Part shown: positions 22,856 through 28,606 of the stretch, piece after piece
Position numbering within the stretch: position 1 is the first letter of the stretch
How the letters are laid out: each line of letters starts with the position of its first letter
Virus record (IMG/VR): IMGVR_UViG_3300037148_000013
Location: 1 to 28,606 of that record
DNA from: a virus
Reading direction: 5' to 3' (one strand)
Length of the DNA: 28,606 nt
Position numbers and translations under genes: made by a program
Notes under the pieces: generated by a model
What the model was told of the DNA's origin: nothing
Database searches by the model: none
Seen by the model: the letters and a program-made list of their open reading frames with translations, nothing else

Positions 22856-23692
22856 TCAGTTAACCGAGTCCGGCGCGGCGATCAGCCCTTGGTTGCCAGC
22901 CACCAGGATCAGCTGCTCGTGGAACAGCGCCTTGCCCCGCTCGATCTCGGCAGAAGGCAGATCGAGCTGGTCCAGCACCTGGTAGACCACCGCCACGAAC
23001 GCATCGGCCATCTGCTCGTATGCCTTGACCGCTCGCTCGCTCACCGCAGCCTCGATCCCCTGGTGGCGGTGCTTGGAGATATCCGCTGCCGCCTTCTCAG
23101 CCAGGTCGAGGTACTTCTGCTTGACCTCCGAGCCCGCTGGTAGCGTCCGGTCGCTGGCTCGCTTCCAGCTCTCCTCCACGATCAGCCACATGGACTCCTC
23201 CACGTCCTGAGCACTCGCCTGTGCACCCTCGACGGCCAGGATCCGAGATCGCTTCATATCCTCCTGGACCGTGTGGAGGCTCATCGGCGGTTCGTTGTGG
23301 TCCTCGGCCCATTGCCTCATCACGGGCAGCAGCCGCTCAGCTCGCCTAGCGCCTCGCCCCATGAGCTGCGAGATGGTTCCCACCCGCTCCATGATCACCG
23401 CGTCTTTCCGCCACGGCAGAGTGTCTGGGTGAACTCCAGGAGCGGTATGGCGATTGCGCGCATAGCCCTTCCGATGGTTTCCGGGCCGTCCGTTCGGCCA
23501 TCCAGCTTCACGAGCACGAGCCGCCGCGAGCTTTGCAGGGGACTCAATGGGCTTTGCCACGTATGCCTCCGCTCCACCAGGCACCCGATCTCGCTTCGTC
23601 CTTCTCGGGCCCTTCTGCTCAGCCTTCGGCTCCGATCTCGCCTCCGGCTCGATCTCAGGGTCGCCTGGGCCTCTGAGTGGTAATGCTCCCAT
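22856..23692 (-). CDS. Putative terminase small subunit
   Basis: 278 aa; ATG at 23692. The N-terminal 90 residues are charged and disordered (Glu/Arg/Lys/Pro-rich). Residues 96-150 look like a helix-turn-helix region (KDAVIMERVGTISQLMGRG, RAERLLPVMRQWAEDHNEPPMSLHTVQEDMKR-type). Residues 150-278 are helical with coiled-coil potential (YLDLAEKAAADISKHRHQG; VSERAVKAYEQMADAFVAVVYQVLDQL). Small terminases bind the packaging site with an N-terminal HTH and oligomerise through helices, so the layout and the place directly before terL fit. There is no diagnostic motif; an unrelated DNA-binding protein remains possible. Confidence 0.62.
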   Translation of the reverse strand: MGALPLRGPGDPEIEPEARSEPKAEQKGPRRTKRDRVPGGAEAYVAKPIESPAKLAAARAREAGWPNGRPGNHRKGYARNRHTAPGVHPDTLPWRKDAVIMERVGTISQLMGRGARRAERLLPVMRQWAEDHNEPPMSLHTVQEDMKRSRILAVEGAQASAQDVEESMWLIVEESWKRASDRTLPAGSEVKQKYLDLAEKAAADISKHRHQGIEAAVSERAVKAYEQMADAFVAVVYQVLDQLDLPSAEIERGKALFHEQLILVAGNQGLIAAPDSVN

Positions 23693-23838
23693 CCCAAGTG
23701 GACGATAGCACCAGGACTAGGTGTTACGGTGGGGTGGAGCCTTCCCCGGTGGTTTCAGCCGTCCTCATAGCGCGACTTGTAGAAGGCCGGGGGAGGCTCC
23801 GTTCCGCTACTCAGCTACGCCACCTTTGGCGGCTTCGC
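23693..23838 (-). promoter_or_regulatory. Leader region before the putative terS gene, with two stem-loops
   Basis: About 146 bp with no supportable gene, unusual in this operon. GGAGCCTTCCCCGG at 23736-23749 pairs with CCGGGGGAGGCTCC at 23787-23800 (13 of 14 Watson-Crick pairs; the odd one is G-T on the plus strand). A second stem lies at 23813-23839 (GCCGCC-AAA-GGTGGC core on the minus strand). Such a place next to terS often holds the packaging recognition site, or a terminator or promoter. The role is unknown. Confidence 0.5.
23736..23800. repeat. Long inverted repeat (14-bp arms, 37-base loop)
   Basis: Arms 23736-23749 and 23787-23800. On the plus strand, pairing can extend to 23731/23805 through G-T pairs (T35-G01, G34-T02, G33-T03) followed by two G-C pairs, giving about 19 pairs. 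Confidence 0.75.
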
Positions 23839-23916
23839 TCACTTACGAAACAGTTCTCCAAACGTCCAGCCCATTGCCAGCGCCAGCCCGCAGAGAATCA
23901 CAACGTGGGCGATCAC
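23839..23916 (-). CDS. Possible 25-aa single-pass membrane peptide
   Basis: A GTG at 23916 overlaps the stop of the winged-helix gene as GTGA, the same coupling used throughout this operon. The product is almost all membrane span (IAHVVILCGLALAMGWTFGE, then LFRK with basic residues at the end). Its stop overlaps the first stem-loop of the leader. Such tiny peptides are rarely annotated, and an open frame of this length could be chance. Confidence 0.35.
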   Translation of the reverse strand: MIAHVVILCGLALAMGWTFGELFRK

Positions 23917-24170
23917 AGTGCCACCGGGTGGCCGTATTCCCACCTGGGCATTGAAGGGATCCCCGGCGGGAGGAGCAGCGTGTAGCGCGCGATGTGACCC
24001 GCGTGGGAGTGCTTGCGGCAGGGCTCGCTTGTGATCTCCCAGCCACTCCGCTTGAGTTCGCTGACGCGGTTGCGGGCGCAGTACCCCAGGTCCACGGGCA
24101 GGTCCGATATGCAGACCCCGCGCTTGCCGGCGATGAACAGTTCAGTCAGGACCAAGGCTCGCTGGGTCAT
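23913..24170 (-). CDS. Small winged-helix DNA-binding-type protein
   Basis: 85 aa; ATGA overlap fixes the start at 24170. MTQRALVLTELFIAGKRGVC, then ISDLPVDLGYCARNRVSELKRSGWEI and IARYTLLLPPG follow the pattern of compact phage winged-helix proteins: helix 1, a Gly turn, a recognition helix (ARNRVSELKRSG) and a wing closing on RYTL. It could regulate transcription or be a packaging factor, as it is near terS. No catalytic residues. Confidence 0.72.
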   Translation of the reverse strand: MTQRALVLTELFIAGKRGVCISDLPVDLGYCARNRVSELKRSGWEITSEPCRKHSHAGHIARYTLLLPPGIPSMPRWEYGHPVAL

Positions 24171-24343
24171 GAGTACAGCGCCGGACCCAGGAAGGAAGTG
24201 CAGGGGCACGCCGCTGTCGCCGCGCAGACTTGCCTATCGGCATAGTGAGCCATCTTGTGATGCCCGCAGCGGGCGCAGGGGACGATTCCCGCCAGAACGG
24301 GGTTGGAGGTGTCCTTGTAGCGGTTAGCCTTGCCCCGGCTCAT
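24167..24343 (-). CDS. Small Cys-rich (zinc-type) protein, 58 aa
   Basis: Starts with ATG at 24343 in an ATGA overlap and ends in another. Basic N-terminus (MSRGKANRYKD), then CARCGHHKMAHYADRQVC and CPCTSFLG. Paired cysteines and a CGH..MAHY..R.C pattern recur in small phage proteins that resemble zinc ribbons. It shares the C..CGH..(D/A)H logic with the next upstream gene. Function unknown. Confidence 0.7.
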   Translation of the reverse strand: MSRGKANRYKDTSNPVLAGIVPCARCGHHKMAHYADRQVCAATAACPCTSFLGPALYS

Positions 24344-24621
24344 GGGTACAGCTCCAGCACCCACTCGGCCATCTCGACCAGACCGGGGGCGCTGTGGGGC
24401 CGACCTGCCAGTAGTTCGCCGCGCCTCGCCTCCAGGGCCATCTCCAGGCCGTCCCACGCCTCCTGCTGGGCTTGGCTCCTGAACCCGGCGCACGGACACG
24501 AGAGGTATCTGATCGTGCTCCCGCAGAGTTCGCAGGCATCGGACGGCTCGTGGTGGAGGCAGACGGTGCTGTGCTCGTCCTCCAGGTGTCCGCATCCCGG
24601 CCTCGCGCAGTTCTCGGTCAT
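24340..24621 (-). CDS. Small Cys/His-rich protein, 93 aa
   Basis: ATGA overlaps at both ends. The N-terminal half has CARPGCGHLEDEHSTVCLHH, CELCGST and CPCAGF: three cysteine clusters that could bind two zinc ions. The C-terminal half is helical (AQQEAWDGLEMALEARRGELL). Similar to the 58-aa neighbour in its C.H..(E/A)H....C pattern, so the two may be paralogues. Function unknown. Confidence 0.72.
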   Translation of the reverse strand: MTENCARPGCGHLEDEHSTVCLHHEPSDACELCGSTIRYLSCPCAGFRSQAQQEAWDGLEMALEARRGELLAGRPHSAPGLVEMAEWVLELYP

Positions 24622-24872
24622 GGGTACAACTCCCCTTGAACGAAGGTCGCCAGGACGCCCATCGGGTAGAACGGGACGGAGTGCTCCCGCCAGTCGTCAT
24701 CGTCCGGGTATAGCCCCGACCAGGCTTGCCCGAGCCGCGCCACGGCGATCTCCCGAGCCCCGTGCTCGTCCGATGCCAAGATGTCAACCCAACCGTCCCG
24801 GTGCGCCTTTGGGAACGTCGGGTGCTCTTCGCGGGGGAATCTCTGCCCGAACGTGACGTGGAACAGTCTCAC
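24618..24872 (-). CDS. Hypothetical protein, 84 aa
   Basis: GTG at 24872 forms GTGA with the previous stop and has AGAGG eight bases upstream; it gives MRLFHVTFGQRFPREEHP. The sequence has a strand-loop-helix feel (DGWVDILASDEHGAREIAVARLGQAWSGLYPDDD-type), a pattern seen in small actinophage proteins beginning with a VTFGQ strand. No function can be named. Confidence 0.7.
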   Translation of the reverse strand: MRLFHVTFGQRFPREEHPTFPKAHRDGWVDILASDEHGAREIAVARLGQAWSGLYPDDDDWREHSVPFYPMGVLATFVQGELYP

Positions 24873-25174
24873 GGCGTCCACCTCTCGACCGTGTAGCAGG
24901 CACTAGCAGCAGCCAGGACCATCAGCCCGCCGATCCAGGCGGCGAGCCCCAGGGCGTAGGTGTCGAAGGTAGCCAGGTAACAGACAGCCAGAGCCATCAG
25001 AACCACCAGCAGCCGGATCACGTTCACCCGCCGCACCTTGACGGGCTCCCGGCGCGGGCGAGTCCATCCCGGCGCGGGCTCCCCAGCCGAGGCGGCGATA
25101 CGGTGGCGCAGATCAGCCCGAATCTGCGCCCACTCAGGAGTGTCGGTTGGGGCCGGGCCCATCCAGTCAGCCAT
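24869..25174 (-). CDS. Small membrane protein with two transmembrane helices
   Basis: 101 aa; of two nearby ATGs, 25174 is chosen because GGAGG lies nine bases upstream. A hydrophilic basic N-terminus (about 50 residues) precedes two hydrophobic segments, VIRLLVVLMALAVCYLA (about 52-68) and LGLAAWIGGLMVLAAASACY (about 75-94), ending VERWTP. Neither lysis genes nor host-takeover genes are next to it, so a holin role is only one option; superinfection exclusion is another. Confidence 0.7.
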   Translation of the reverse strand: MADWMGPAPTDTPEWAQIRADLRHRIAASAGEPAPGWTRPRREPVKVRRVNVIRLLVVLMALAVCYLATFDTYALGLAAWIGGLMVLAAASACYTVERWTP

Positions 25175-25457
25175 CGCCATCGGCCTCCGGCTCGGGCACA
25201 GGCAGCTCGATCTGCTCCAGCGCTTCGAGCCCCACCCGCAGAGCCTTGCAGACTTCACAGGCGAACTTATGGAGCTTAATACGGTAGAACGTGGAGGTGT
25301 ACCGACGATCCGCCTCCGAGAGCATCGTTTGTAGCTTCAGCCAGTCCTCCGAATGGGTCTCCGCGAAGTGGGCCAGATACGTCACCCGCATCACCGCCCG
25401 CGCCGTGGTGATAGTCCGCTGCGCCTTCTCCAGCGCCATCGTGTCGTCCTTACTCAT
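25167..25457 (-). CDS. Hypothetical helical protein, 96 aa
   Basis: ATG at 25457 overlaps the previous stop as TGATG. Helical and charged (MALEKAQRTITTARAVMRVT; SEDWLKLQTMLSEADRRYTS), with one CEVC pair and an acidic Pro/Glu tail. It is not recognised. Confidence 0.68.
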   Translation of the reverse strand: MSKDDTMALEKAQRTITTARAVMRVTYLAHFAETHSEDWLKLQTMLSEADRRYTSTFYRIKLHKFACEVCKALRVGLEALEQIELPVPEPEADGDG

Positions 25458-25777
25458 CAGTCTCCCTCCGGTCCGAATATCAGATGCAGCCAGCCGCCGA
25501 GCTTCCAGCCCCAAATGTTGATCGGCACCTCCTCCGGCGATCCCTCGCCCATGAAGATCGGCCTCATGCTTGGGAATATCTGCCACTCAATACCTCGATC
25601 CAGCCGAGCCCGGCAAGTGCCACGGTCACGGTTCAGCCGCCCCTGTATCGCCTTCCAGTCGGCTCGGGTAAGATCCGCCAGCCCCTCACGGCCCTGGATC
25701 ACGTAGGTTGCATCCCACGGCCCTCTCGGGCGTCTAGGGGCAGTCTCGATGCAGCCCCAGAGCTTCATAGCCGTCAC
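25457..25777 (-). CDS. Hypothetical protein, 106 aa
   Basis: GTG at 25777 is preferred (GGAGG seven bases upstream, GTGA overlap) over ATG 25768. It contains a helix (DLTRADWKAIQGRLNRDRG) and an aromatic/Gly-rich end (PINIWGWKLGGWLHLIFGPE). Upstream in-frame sequence is Arg-rich and is the shadow of the neighbour. Not recognised. Confidence 0.65.
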   Translation of the reverse strand: MTAMKLWGCIETAPRRPRGPWDATYVIQGREGLADLTRADWKAIQGRLNRDRGTCRARLDRGIEWQIFPSMRPIFMGEGSPEEVPINIWGWKLGGWLHLIFGPEGD

Positions 25778-25968
25778 CCCGGTGCCTCCACGTCGTTCTC
25801 GTGGTCCTCGTGGCAGAGCGGGCAGGTGAAGATCGTGCTCTCGCTGGTGGCGCTCACGTCGGCCACCCCGTAGTCCTCCAGGGTCGGACAGTAGACCTCC
25901 TGATCGAGCAGAAGATCCCCATCGGCTACGGGTTCGGTCGTGCTGTAGGCGGAAACGGTCTCTTTCAT
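25774..25968 (-). CDS. Small acidic protein with a zinc-type cysteine pair, 64 aa
   Basis: ATG at 25968 with AGAGGAG upstream. Mostly acidic; it carries C and CPLCHEDHE near the C-terminus, a possible metal site. First gene after the 65-bp gap that holds a promoter-like sequence. Function unknown. Confidence 0.68.
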   Translation of the reverse strand: MKETVSAYSTTEPVADGDLLLDQEVYCPTLEDYGVADVSATSESTIFTCPLCHEDHENDVEAPG

Positions 25969-26007
25969 TCGGTCTCCTCTGAGAGGTCTTCCCAACCTCG
26001 TGGCCTA

Positions 26008-26016
26008 AGTGTATCA
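26008..26016 (-). promoter_or_regulatory. Possible extended -10 promoter element (TGATACACT)
   Basis: In the only gap over 60 bp within the small-gene block, the minus strand reads TGATACACT, i.e. TGN plus TANNNT, the form of actinobacterial extended -10 elements, 40 bases before the ATG at 25968. It sits inside a CTAAG/CTTAG inverted pair (26006-26010 and 26029-26033). No clear -35. Confidence 0.3.
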
Positions 26017-26033
26017 CAACGGTGGCGCTTAGA

Positions 26034-26411
26034 CTAACGTCCTCCCTCCAGGGCCGAGAGCACCACGTCGAGGGTGTCCTGGGCCTCCTGTCCGTGACGG
26101 GCCCCATAGTCGGCCTGCTCCTGGGCCAACTCGATCTTCGACTCCAGCCGCTCGATCACCTTGTGGAGTTCCTCGATCTCCAGACGCCGCTCCTCGGCTA
26201 GATCATCCAGGTGGTCGTGGCTGGCTCCCATCACCTCCAGCTCCTCCAGGGTGGTCTGGAGGTCAGCCTGGATGCGGTCGATCTCGGCCAGGAGGATGGC
26301 CTTGGGACACTCCTCGTAGGCCATCTCGCAGATGCACCACTCGCCGTCCTCATTGACGATTCCCCGCCCGTGCTCCAGTTTCAACTCTTGCAGCGTGGCG
26401 AAGCGCCTCAT
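26034..26411 (-). CDS. Coiled-coil protein, 125 aa
   Basis: ATGA overlap at the start. The N-terminus carries CICEMAYEEC, a possible metal site; residues 40-120 are a long heptad-like helix (LLAEIDRIQADLQTTLEELE; EERRLEIEELHKVIERLES; KIELAQEQADYG). It probably forms a dimer or multimer. Adjacent to another coiled-coil gene. Function unknown. Confidence 0.68.
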   Translation of the reverse strand: MRRFATLQELKLEHGRGIVNEDGEWCICEMAYEECPKAILLAEIDRIQADLQTTLEELEVMGASHDHLDDLAEERRLEIEELHKVIERLESKIELAQEQADYGARHGQEAQDTLDVVLSALEGGR

Positions 26412-26710
26412 CCCTTCTCCTCCGAGCCCAAGCCCTCGATCACGTTCTCAATGGCCCCTACCGCCGTGGCCCCTTGCTCTACTGCCGTCCCCACCATCCA
26501 GAGCAGCCCCGTGACGGCAGCCCGCAGCGTCTTGTTCTCCGCCCCTAGCCGGTCGATCTCGTCGTTCTTATCCTGGCTCTGCTGGATGAAGGTCTTGCGG
26601 CTAACCCGCAGCTCGTCCAGCTCGGCTGCCTGGCTATCAATCACCTTTGCCAGCGCCCGCTCGGGAGTCTCCTCGAAGGCCCGATTCTCGTCGTAATTGG
26701 CTACCGGCAT
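26408..26710 (-). CDS. Coiled-coil protein, 100 aa
   Basis: ATG at 26710 (10-bp overlap with the gene before) gives MPVANYDENRAFEETPERAL. A long coiled coil follows (KVIDSQAAELDELRVSRKTF; QDKNDEIDRLGAENKTLRAA), then a weakly hydrophobic helix (VTGLLWMVGTAVEQGATAVG). It may pair with the downstream coiled-coil product. Function unknown. Confidence 0.65.
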   Translation of the reverse strand: MPVANYDENRAFEETPERALAKVIDSQAAELDELRVSRKTFIQQSQDKNDEIDRLGAENKTLRAAVTGLLWMVGTAVEQGATAVGAIENVIEGLGSEEKG

Positions 26711-26949
26711 TCTTCCCCCTCCTCCTGATATAGCAGCCCCAGATCCCTCGCGTACTGGGCCGGAATCCCCCAGTCGTATCCGCCTTTGCCCCGCGTCGTC
26801 AGCCACTCAATGGCATCACTCCGTTCACCGCGATCGCCGCCGTTCTCGTCAAGGTAGGAATTCCGGGCTACCGCGCCGACTACCTTAAACAGCTCTGCGT
26901 CGGATAGGGACTCCACCCACTCCTGCCTGCGCCTCTCCCATTCGGTCAT
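26701..26949 (-). CDS. Hypothetical protein, 82 aa
   Basis: ATG at 26949 forms ATGA with the previous stop (a GTG at 26955 is the alternative). Charged helices (EWERRRQEWVESLSDAELF) then KVVGAVARNSYLDENGGDRG and an aromatic end. No family recognised. Confidence 0.66.
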   Translation of the reverse strand: MTEWERRRQEWVESLSDAELFKVVGAVARNSYLDENGGDRGERSDAIEWLTTRGKGGYDWGIPAQYARDLGLLYQEEGEECR

Positions 26950-27305
26950 GGCCACCCCTCCTCCTGATGGGCCGGAAGGATGAGGGCGGCCTTGCGCTTG
27001 TCATTCCAGATGGCCAATTCCGCCATAGCCCCCAGCGCCGGGGTCTTGTTGCGCGCCATGTTTAGAACCGCCTGAACGCACTCACCGGCAATCGCCATCA
27101 CCGGAGCAGCTTCACGCAGCAGACTCTCCAGTTCCTTCACCCTCTCTGCCAGCCGGTCGGCTTCGGCTATCCACAGAGCGGTGTCGCAGGGCCATTCGCT
27201 CGGATCTTCGTAAACGTCCTGGCAGCCATCGCACACTGAGCCGTCATTGGTCCCTACGCGCTGGTGCCGTGCTCGGATCTCCTCTAGCCGACTCATCTGG
27301 GTCAC
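26946..27305 (-). CDS. Hypothetical protein with Cys motif and helix, 119 aa
   Basis: ATGA overlap at the start. The pattern LEEIRARHQRV..NDGSVCDGC.DVYEDPSEWPCDTALWI is a recurrent phage small-protein module (R.RH........C..C......WPCDT), here with three cysteines able to hold a metal. It is followed by a helical region with LAERVKELESLLREAAPVMA. Function unknown. Confidence 0.72.
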   Translation of the reverse strand: MTQMSRLEEIRARHQRVGTNDGSVCDGCQDVYEDPSEWPCDTALWIAEADRLAERVKELESLLREAAPVMAIAGECVQAVLNMARNKTPALGAMAELAIWNDKRKAALILPAHQEEGWP

Positions 27306-27436
27306 GGCCCCAACCGCGCCGCAGCCTTGGCCGCGATGTACGCCTCCACGGCCACGCGCTCGCCCTCCTCGGCTTCATGCTCTCGATCCCAGGCTCGGCC
27401 AGTTTCGATGACTGCCGTAGGTAGCTTGTCTGTCAT
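27302..27436 (-). CDS. Small helical protein, 44 aa
   Basis: ATGA overlaps at both ends place the start at 27436 (MTDKLPTAVIETGRAWDREH). Ala/Glu-rich helix to the end. No family recognised, but the double coupling supports expression. Confidence 0.6.
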   Translation of the reverse strand: MTDKLPTAVIETGRAWDREHEAEEGERVAVEAYIAAKAAARLGP

Positions 27437-27885
27437 GGCTCCACCCCCGCAGCTTCGAGCTGCCTGATCTGCTCCCGGATACCGTCGTGCCATCTCTGTC
27501 GCTCGTTCGTAGCCCCGGTGTACCCAGGGCAGAAGGTCTCAGCCCCCAGAGCCGCCAGCCGGGCTGAGGCTGCCTCCAGGAGTGCGTGGATGCGATCCTG
27601 GTCGTCTATCGAGGTAGGGCGGCGGCGGTCCAGCCCGTCGTGGCATTCCCGGCAGAGCGCAGCGGTCAGCTCCACCGTGTTCGCCCACTCTCCGAGTTGC
27701 AGGCCAGTTGCAGGTCGGCCCACGATGTGGCACCACTCCAGATCCTTCCGCTCCAGGCACATCTCGCAGCGATACCCGGAGCGGCGCTTGACGGCGGGCC
27801 AGGTCTCCCGCCGAGCCTTGAGGACGGTAAGGGCCTGCCGCCCCAACTTGGGTTTGCCAGGCTGCTTGTACCGGAGCGGGCTCAT
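27433..27885 (-). CDS. HNH endonuclease, 150 aa
   Basis: ATG at 27885 forms ATGA with the gene before; in-frame upstream sequence is low complexity. A basic N-terminus (KQPGKPKLGRQALTVLKARR) precedes the core: CEMC (Cys40, Cys43), WCHIVGR (His53), and ALCRECHDG (Cys78, Cys81, His82), i.e. two cysteine pairs around a His-containing HNH motif. Small HNH proteins near terminase genes help TerL cut DNA in HK97-like phages; this one is about 4 kb upstream of terL, so a packaging role is possible but not shown. Confidence 0.82.
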   Translation of the reverse strand: MSPLRYKQPGKPKLGRQALTVLKARRETWPAVKRRSGYRCEMCLERKDLEWCHIVGRPATGLQLGEWANTVELTAALCRECHDGLDRRRPTSIDDQDRIHALLEAASARLAALGAETFCPGYTGATNERQRWHDGIREQIRQLEAAGVEP

Positions 27886-28274
27886 GGCTTGACCCCCCGG
27901 TGGGCGCGAACCGGCTCCAGCTCCACTACCGGAACCGCCCGCCACTCATCAGGGAGCGTCACCGCTTCAGAGTAGGCCGCAGCCAACCGCTGATAGAACT
28001 CGTCCAGCTTCGGGTCCACGTCATGCGGCCAGAGGTGCTTCGTAAAGGCATCGAGCAGCTCCCGGAACTTCTCGTGCCGCGACACGGCCTTCCAAAGCTC
28101 CAGGCGGGTCTGCTCGTTGACCAGCGGATCCACGGGGATCACCGCCGCAGCCACTAGCTCATCCGACATGACTTCCCGGACACTGAGCTGGACACCAGCC
28201 TCGTAAGTGGTATGCCCTCGCCACGGGTCATGCTGGCGGGTAACTCCTAAGTCCCAAAGCTTGGCATCGCTCAT
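27882..28274 (-). CDS. Hypothetical protein, 130 aa
   Basis: ATG at 28274 in ATGA overlap. Sequence has a conserved-looking opening (MSDAKLWDLGVTRQHDPWRG), a VREVMSDELVAAAVIPVDPL strand-helix and a C-terminal helix (FYQRLAAAYSEAVTLPDEW). No known family recognised. Confidence 0.66.
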   Translation of the reverse strand: MSDAKLWDLGVTRQHDPWRGHTTYEAGVQLSVREVMSDELVAAAVIPVDPLVNEQTRLELWKAVSRHEKFRELLDAFTKHLWPHDVDPKLDEFYQRLAAAYSEAVTLPDEWRAVPVVELEPVRAHRGVKP

Positions 28275-28579
28275 GGCTTCAGTCCCGCCGCCTTGCGATG
28301 GTCCGCTGCGTCGGGGCAGCTAGCAAAGTGACTCTGGAACCGGGGCTCGGTCTCGCTCTTGTCCCAGGCACATAGCCACGGATAGTCGCCCGACTTCGAC
28401 AGCTCCGGGTCGTAGGGTTCGGTGCGGCTGGGCAGTTTCCGATAGACCTTCAGCGTCCCGCCAGCGACCGGCTTCCGGTCCAACGGCATCCGAGCCCCGG
28501 TGGAATACGTCGTCCAGAGAAGGGGAGCCCCGCATGACGAGCAGTGGGCTCCCGGCTCACGGTGTCTGATGGTGGTCAC
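28271..28579 (-). CDS. Small zinc-type protein, 102 aa
   Basis: GTG at 28579 is chosen because GGAGGG lies six bases upstream (a TTG at 28600 is the alternative). It shows CSSCGAPLLWTTYSTGARMP (about residues 13-32) and SHFASCPDA near the C-terminus: a zinc-ribbon-like protein common in actinophages (C..CGA.(L/I).W......G..MPLD, then HF..C..A). Function unknown. It is the first gene in the window; the last 27 bp hold only its ribosome site. Confidence 0.72.
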   Translation of the reverse strand: MTTIRHREPGAHCSSCGAPLLWTTYSTGARMPLDRKPVAGGTLKVYRKLPSRTEPYDPELSKSGDYPWLCAWDKSETEPRFQSHFASCPDAADHRKAAGLKP

Positions 28580-28606
28580 GCTCGTCCCTCCACTACCCAA
28601 CTCAGC

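Noticed and set aside
21447-22985. 512-codon plus-strand open frame opposite terL
   Set aside because: Shadow of terL; composition is that of reversed codons and it crosses the terL/terS junction.
23736-23800. Hammerhead-like bases in the terS leader (CTATGAG ... GAAAC flanked by a long stem)
   Set aside because: The core lacks the conserved CUGAUGA, and the stem adjoining the would-be GUC does not pair with the bases after GAAA.
23721-23954. Plus-strand open frame across the leader
   Set aside because: It overlaps the winged-helix gene and the stem-loops and has no recognisable domain; more likely structured non-coding DNA.
24869-25174. Holin
   Set aside because: Two membrane helices alone are not enough; no endolysin or lysis gene is nearby.

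Overview
This window is the packaging and structural half of a tailed double-stranded DNA phage (or prophage) genome of the long, non-contractile-tail (siphovirus) type. Every gene I can support lies on the minus strand, so transcription runs from right (28.6 kb) to left (1). The DNA is GC-rich, GTG starts are common, Shine-Dalgarno sites are strong, and genes are packed with ATGA/GTGA/TGATG overlaps. This fits a phage of a high-GC bacterium, most likely an actinobacterium; the host is inference. I see no integrase, lysis gene, polymerase, tRNA or CRISPR.

Layout in transcription order. 28.6-23.8 kb: about fifteen small, translationally coupled accessory genes, many with zinc-type cysteine pairs, one HNH nuclease, a two-helix membrane protein, two coiled-coil proteins and a winged-helix protein; a possible internal promoter lies at 26.0 kb. 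23.84-23.69 kb: a gene-poor leader with two stem-loops. 23.7-18.5 kb: putative small terminase, large terminase, an unknown gene, and a portal protein fused to a MuF-like minor head domain. 18.5-14.0 kb: a zinc-type small protein, a beta-rich protein and five fibre- or decoration-like genes, including a tandem duplicated pair, a collagen-like protein and a gene holding a 55-bp inverted repeat. 14.0-10.8 kb: one 1075-codon gene carrying zinc-finger, HK97-type prohead protease, histidine-rich linker, coiled-coil and HK97-fold major capsid regions. 10.7-7.2 kb: a stem-loop, an endonuclease-VII-like HNH gene, then head-tail connector genes. 7.2-1 kb: major tail protein, tail assembly chaperones joined by a -1 frameshift site, a second HNH gene, tape measure, a tail fibre with DHDH repeats, and a hub-like gene cut by the left edge.

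Together these genes package DNA (terminases, portal), build and mature the head (protease, capsid), join head to tail, set tail length (chaperones, tape measure) and contact the host (fibres, hub). The most unusual points are the protease-capsid polyprotein with a possible internal start, the fibre cluster between portal and capsid genes, the long inverted repeat inside a fibre gene, and a probable ATC start codon for the major tail protein.
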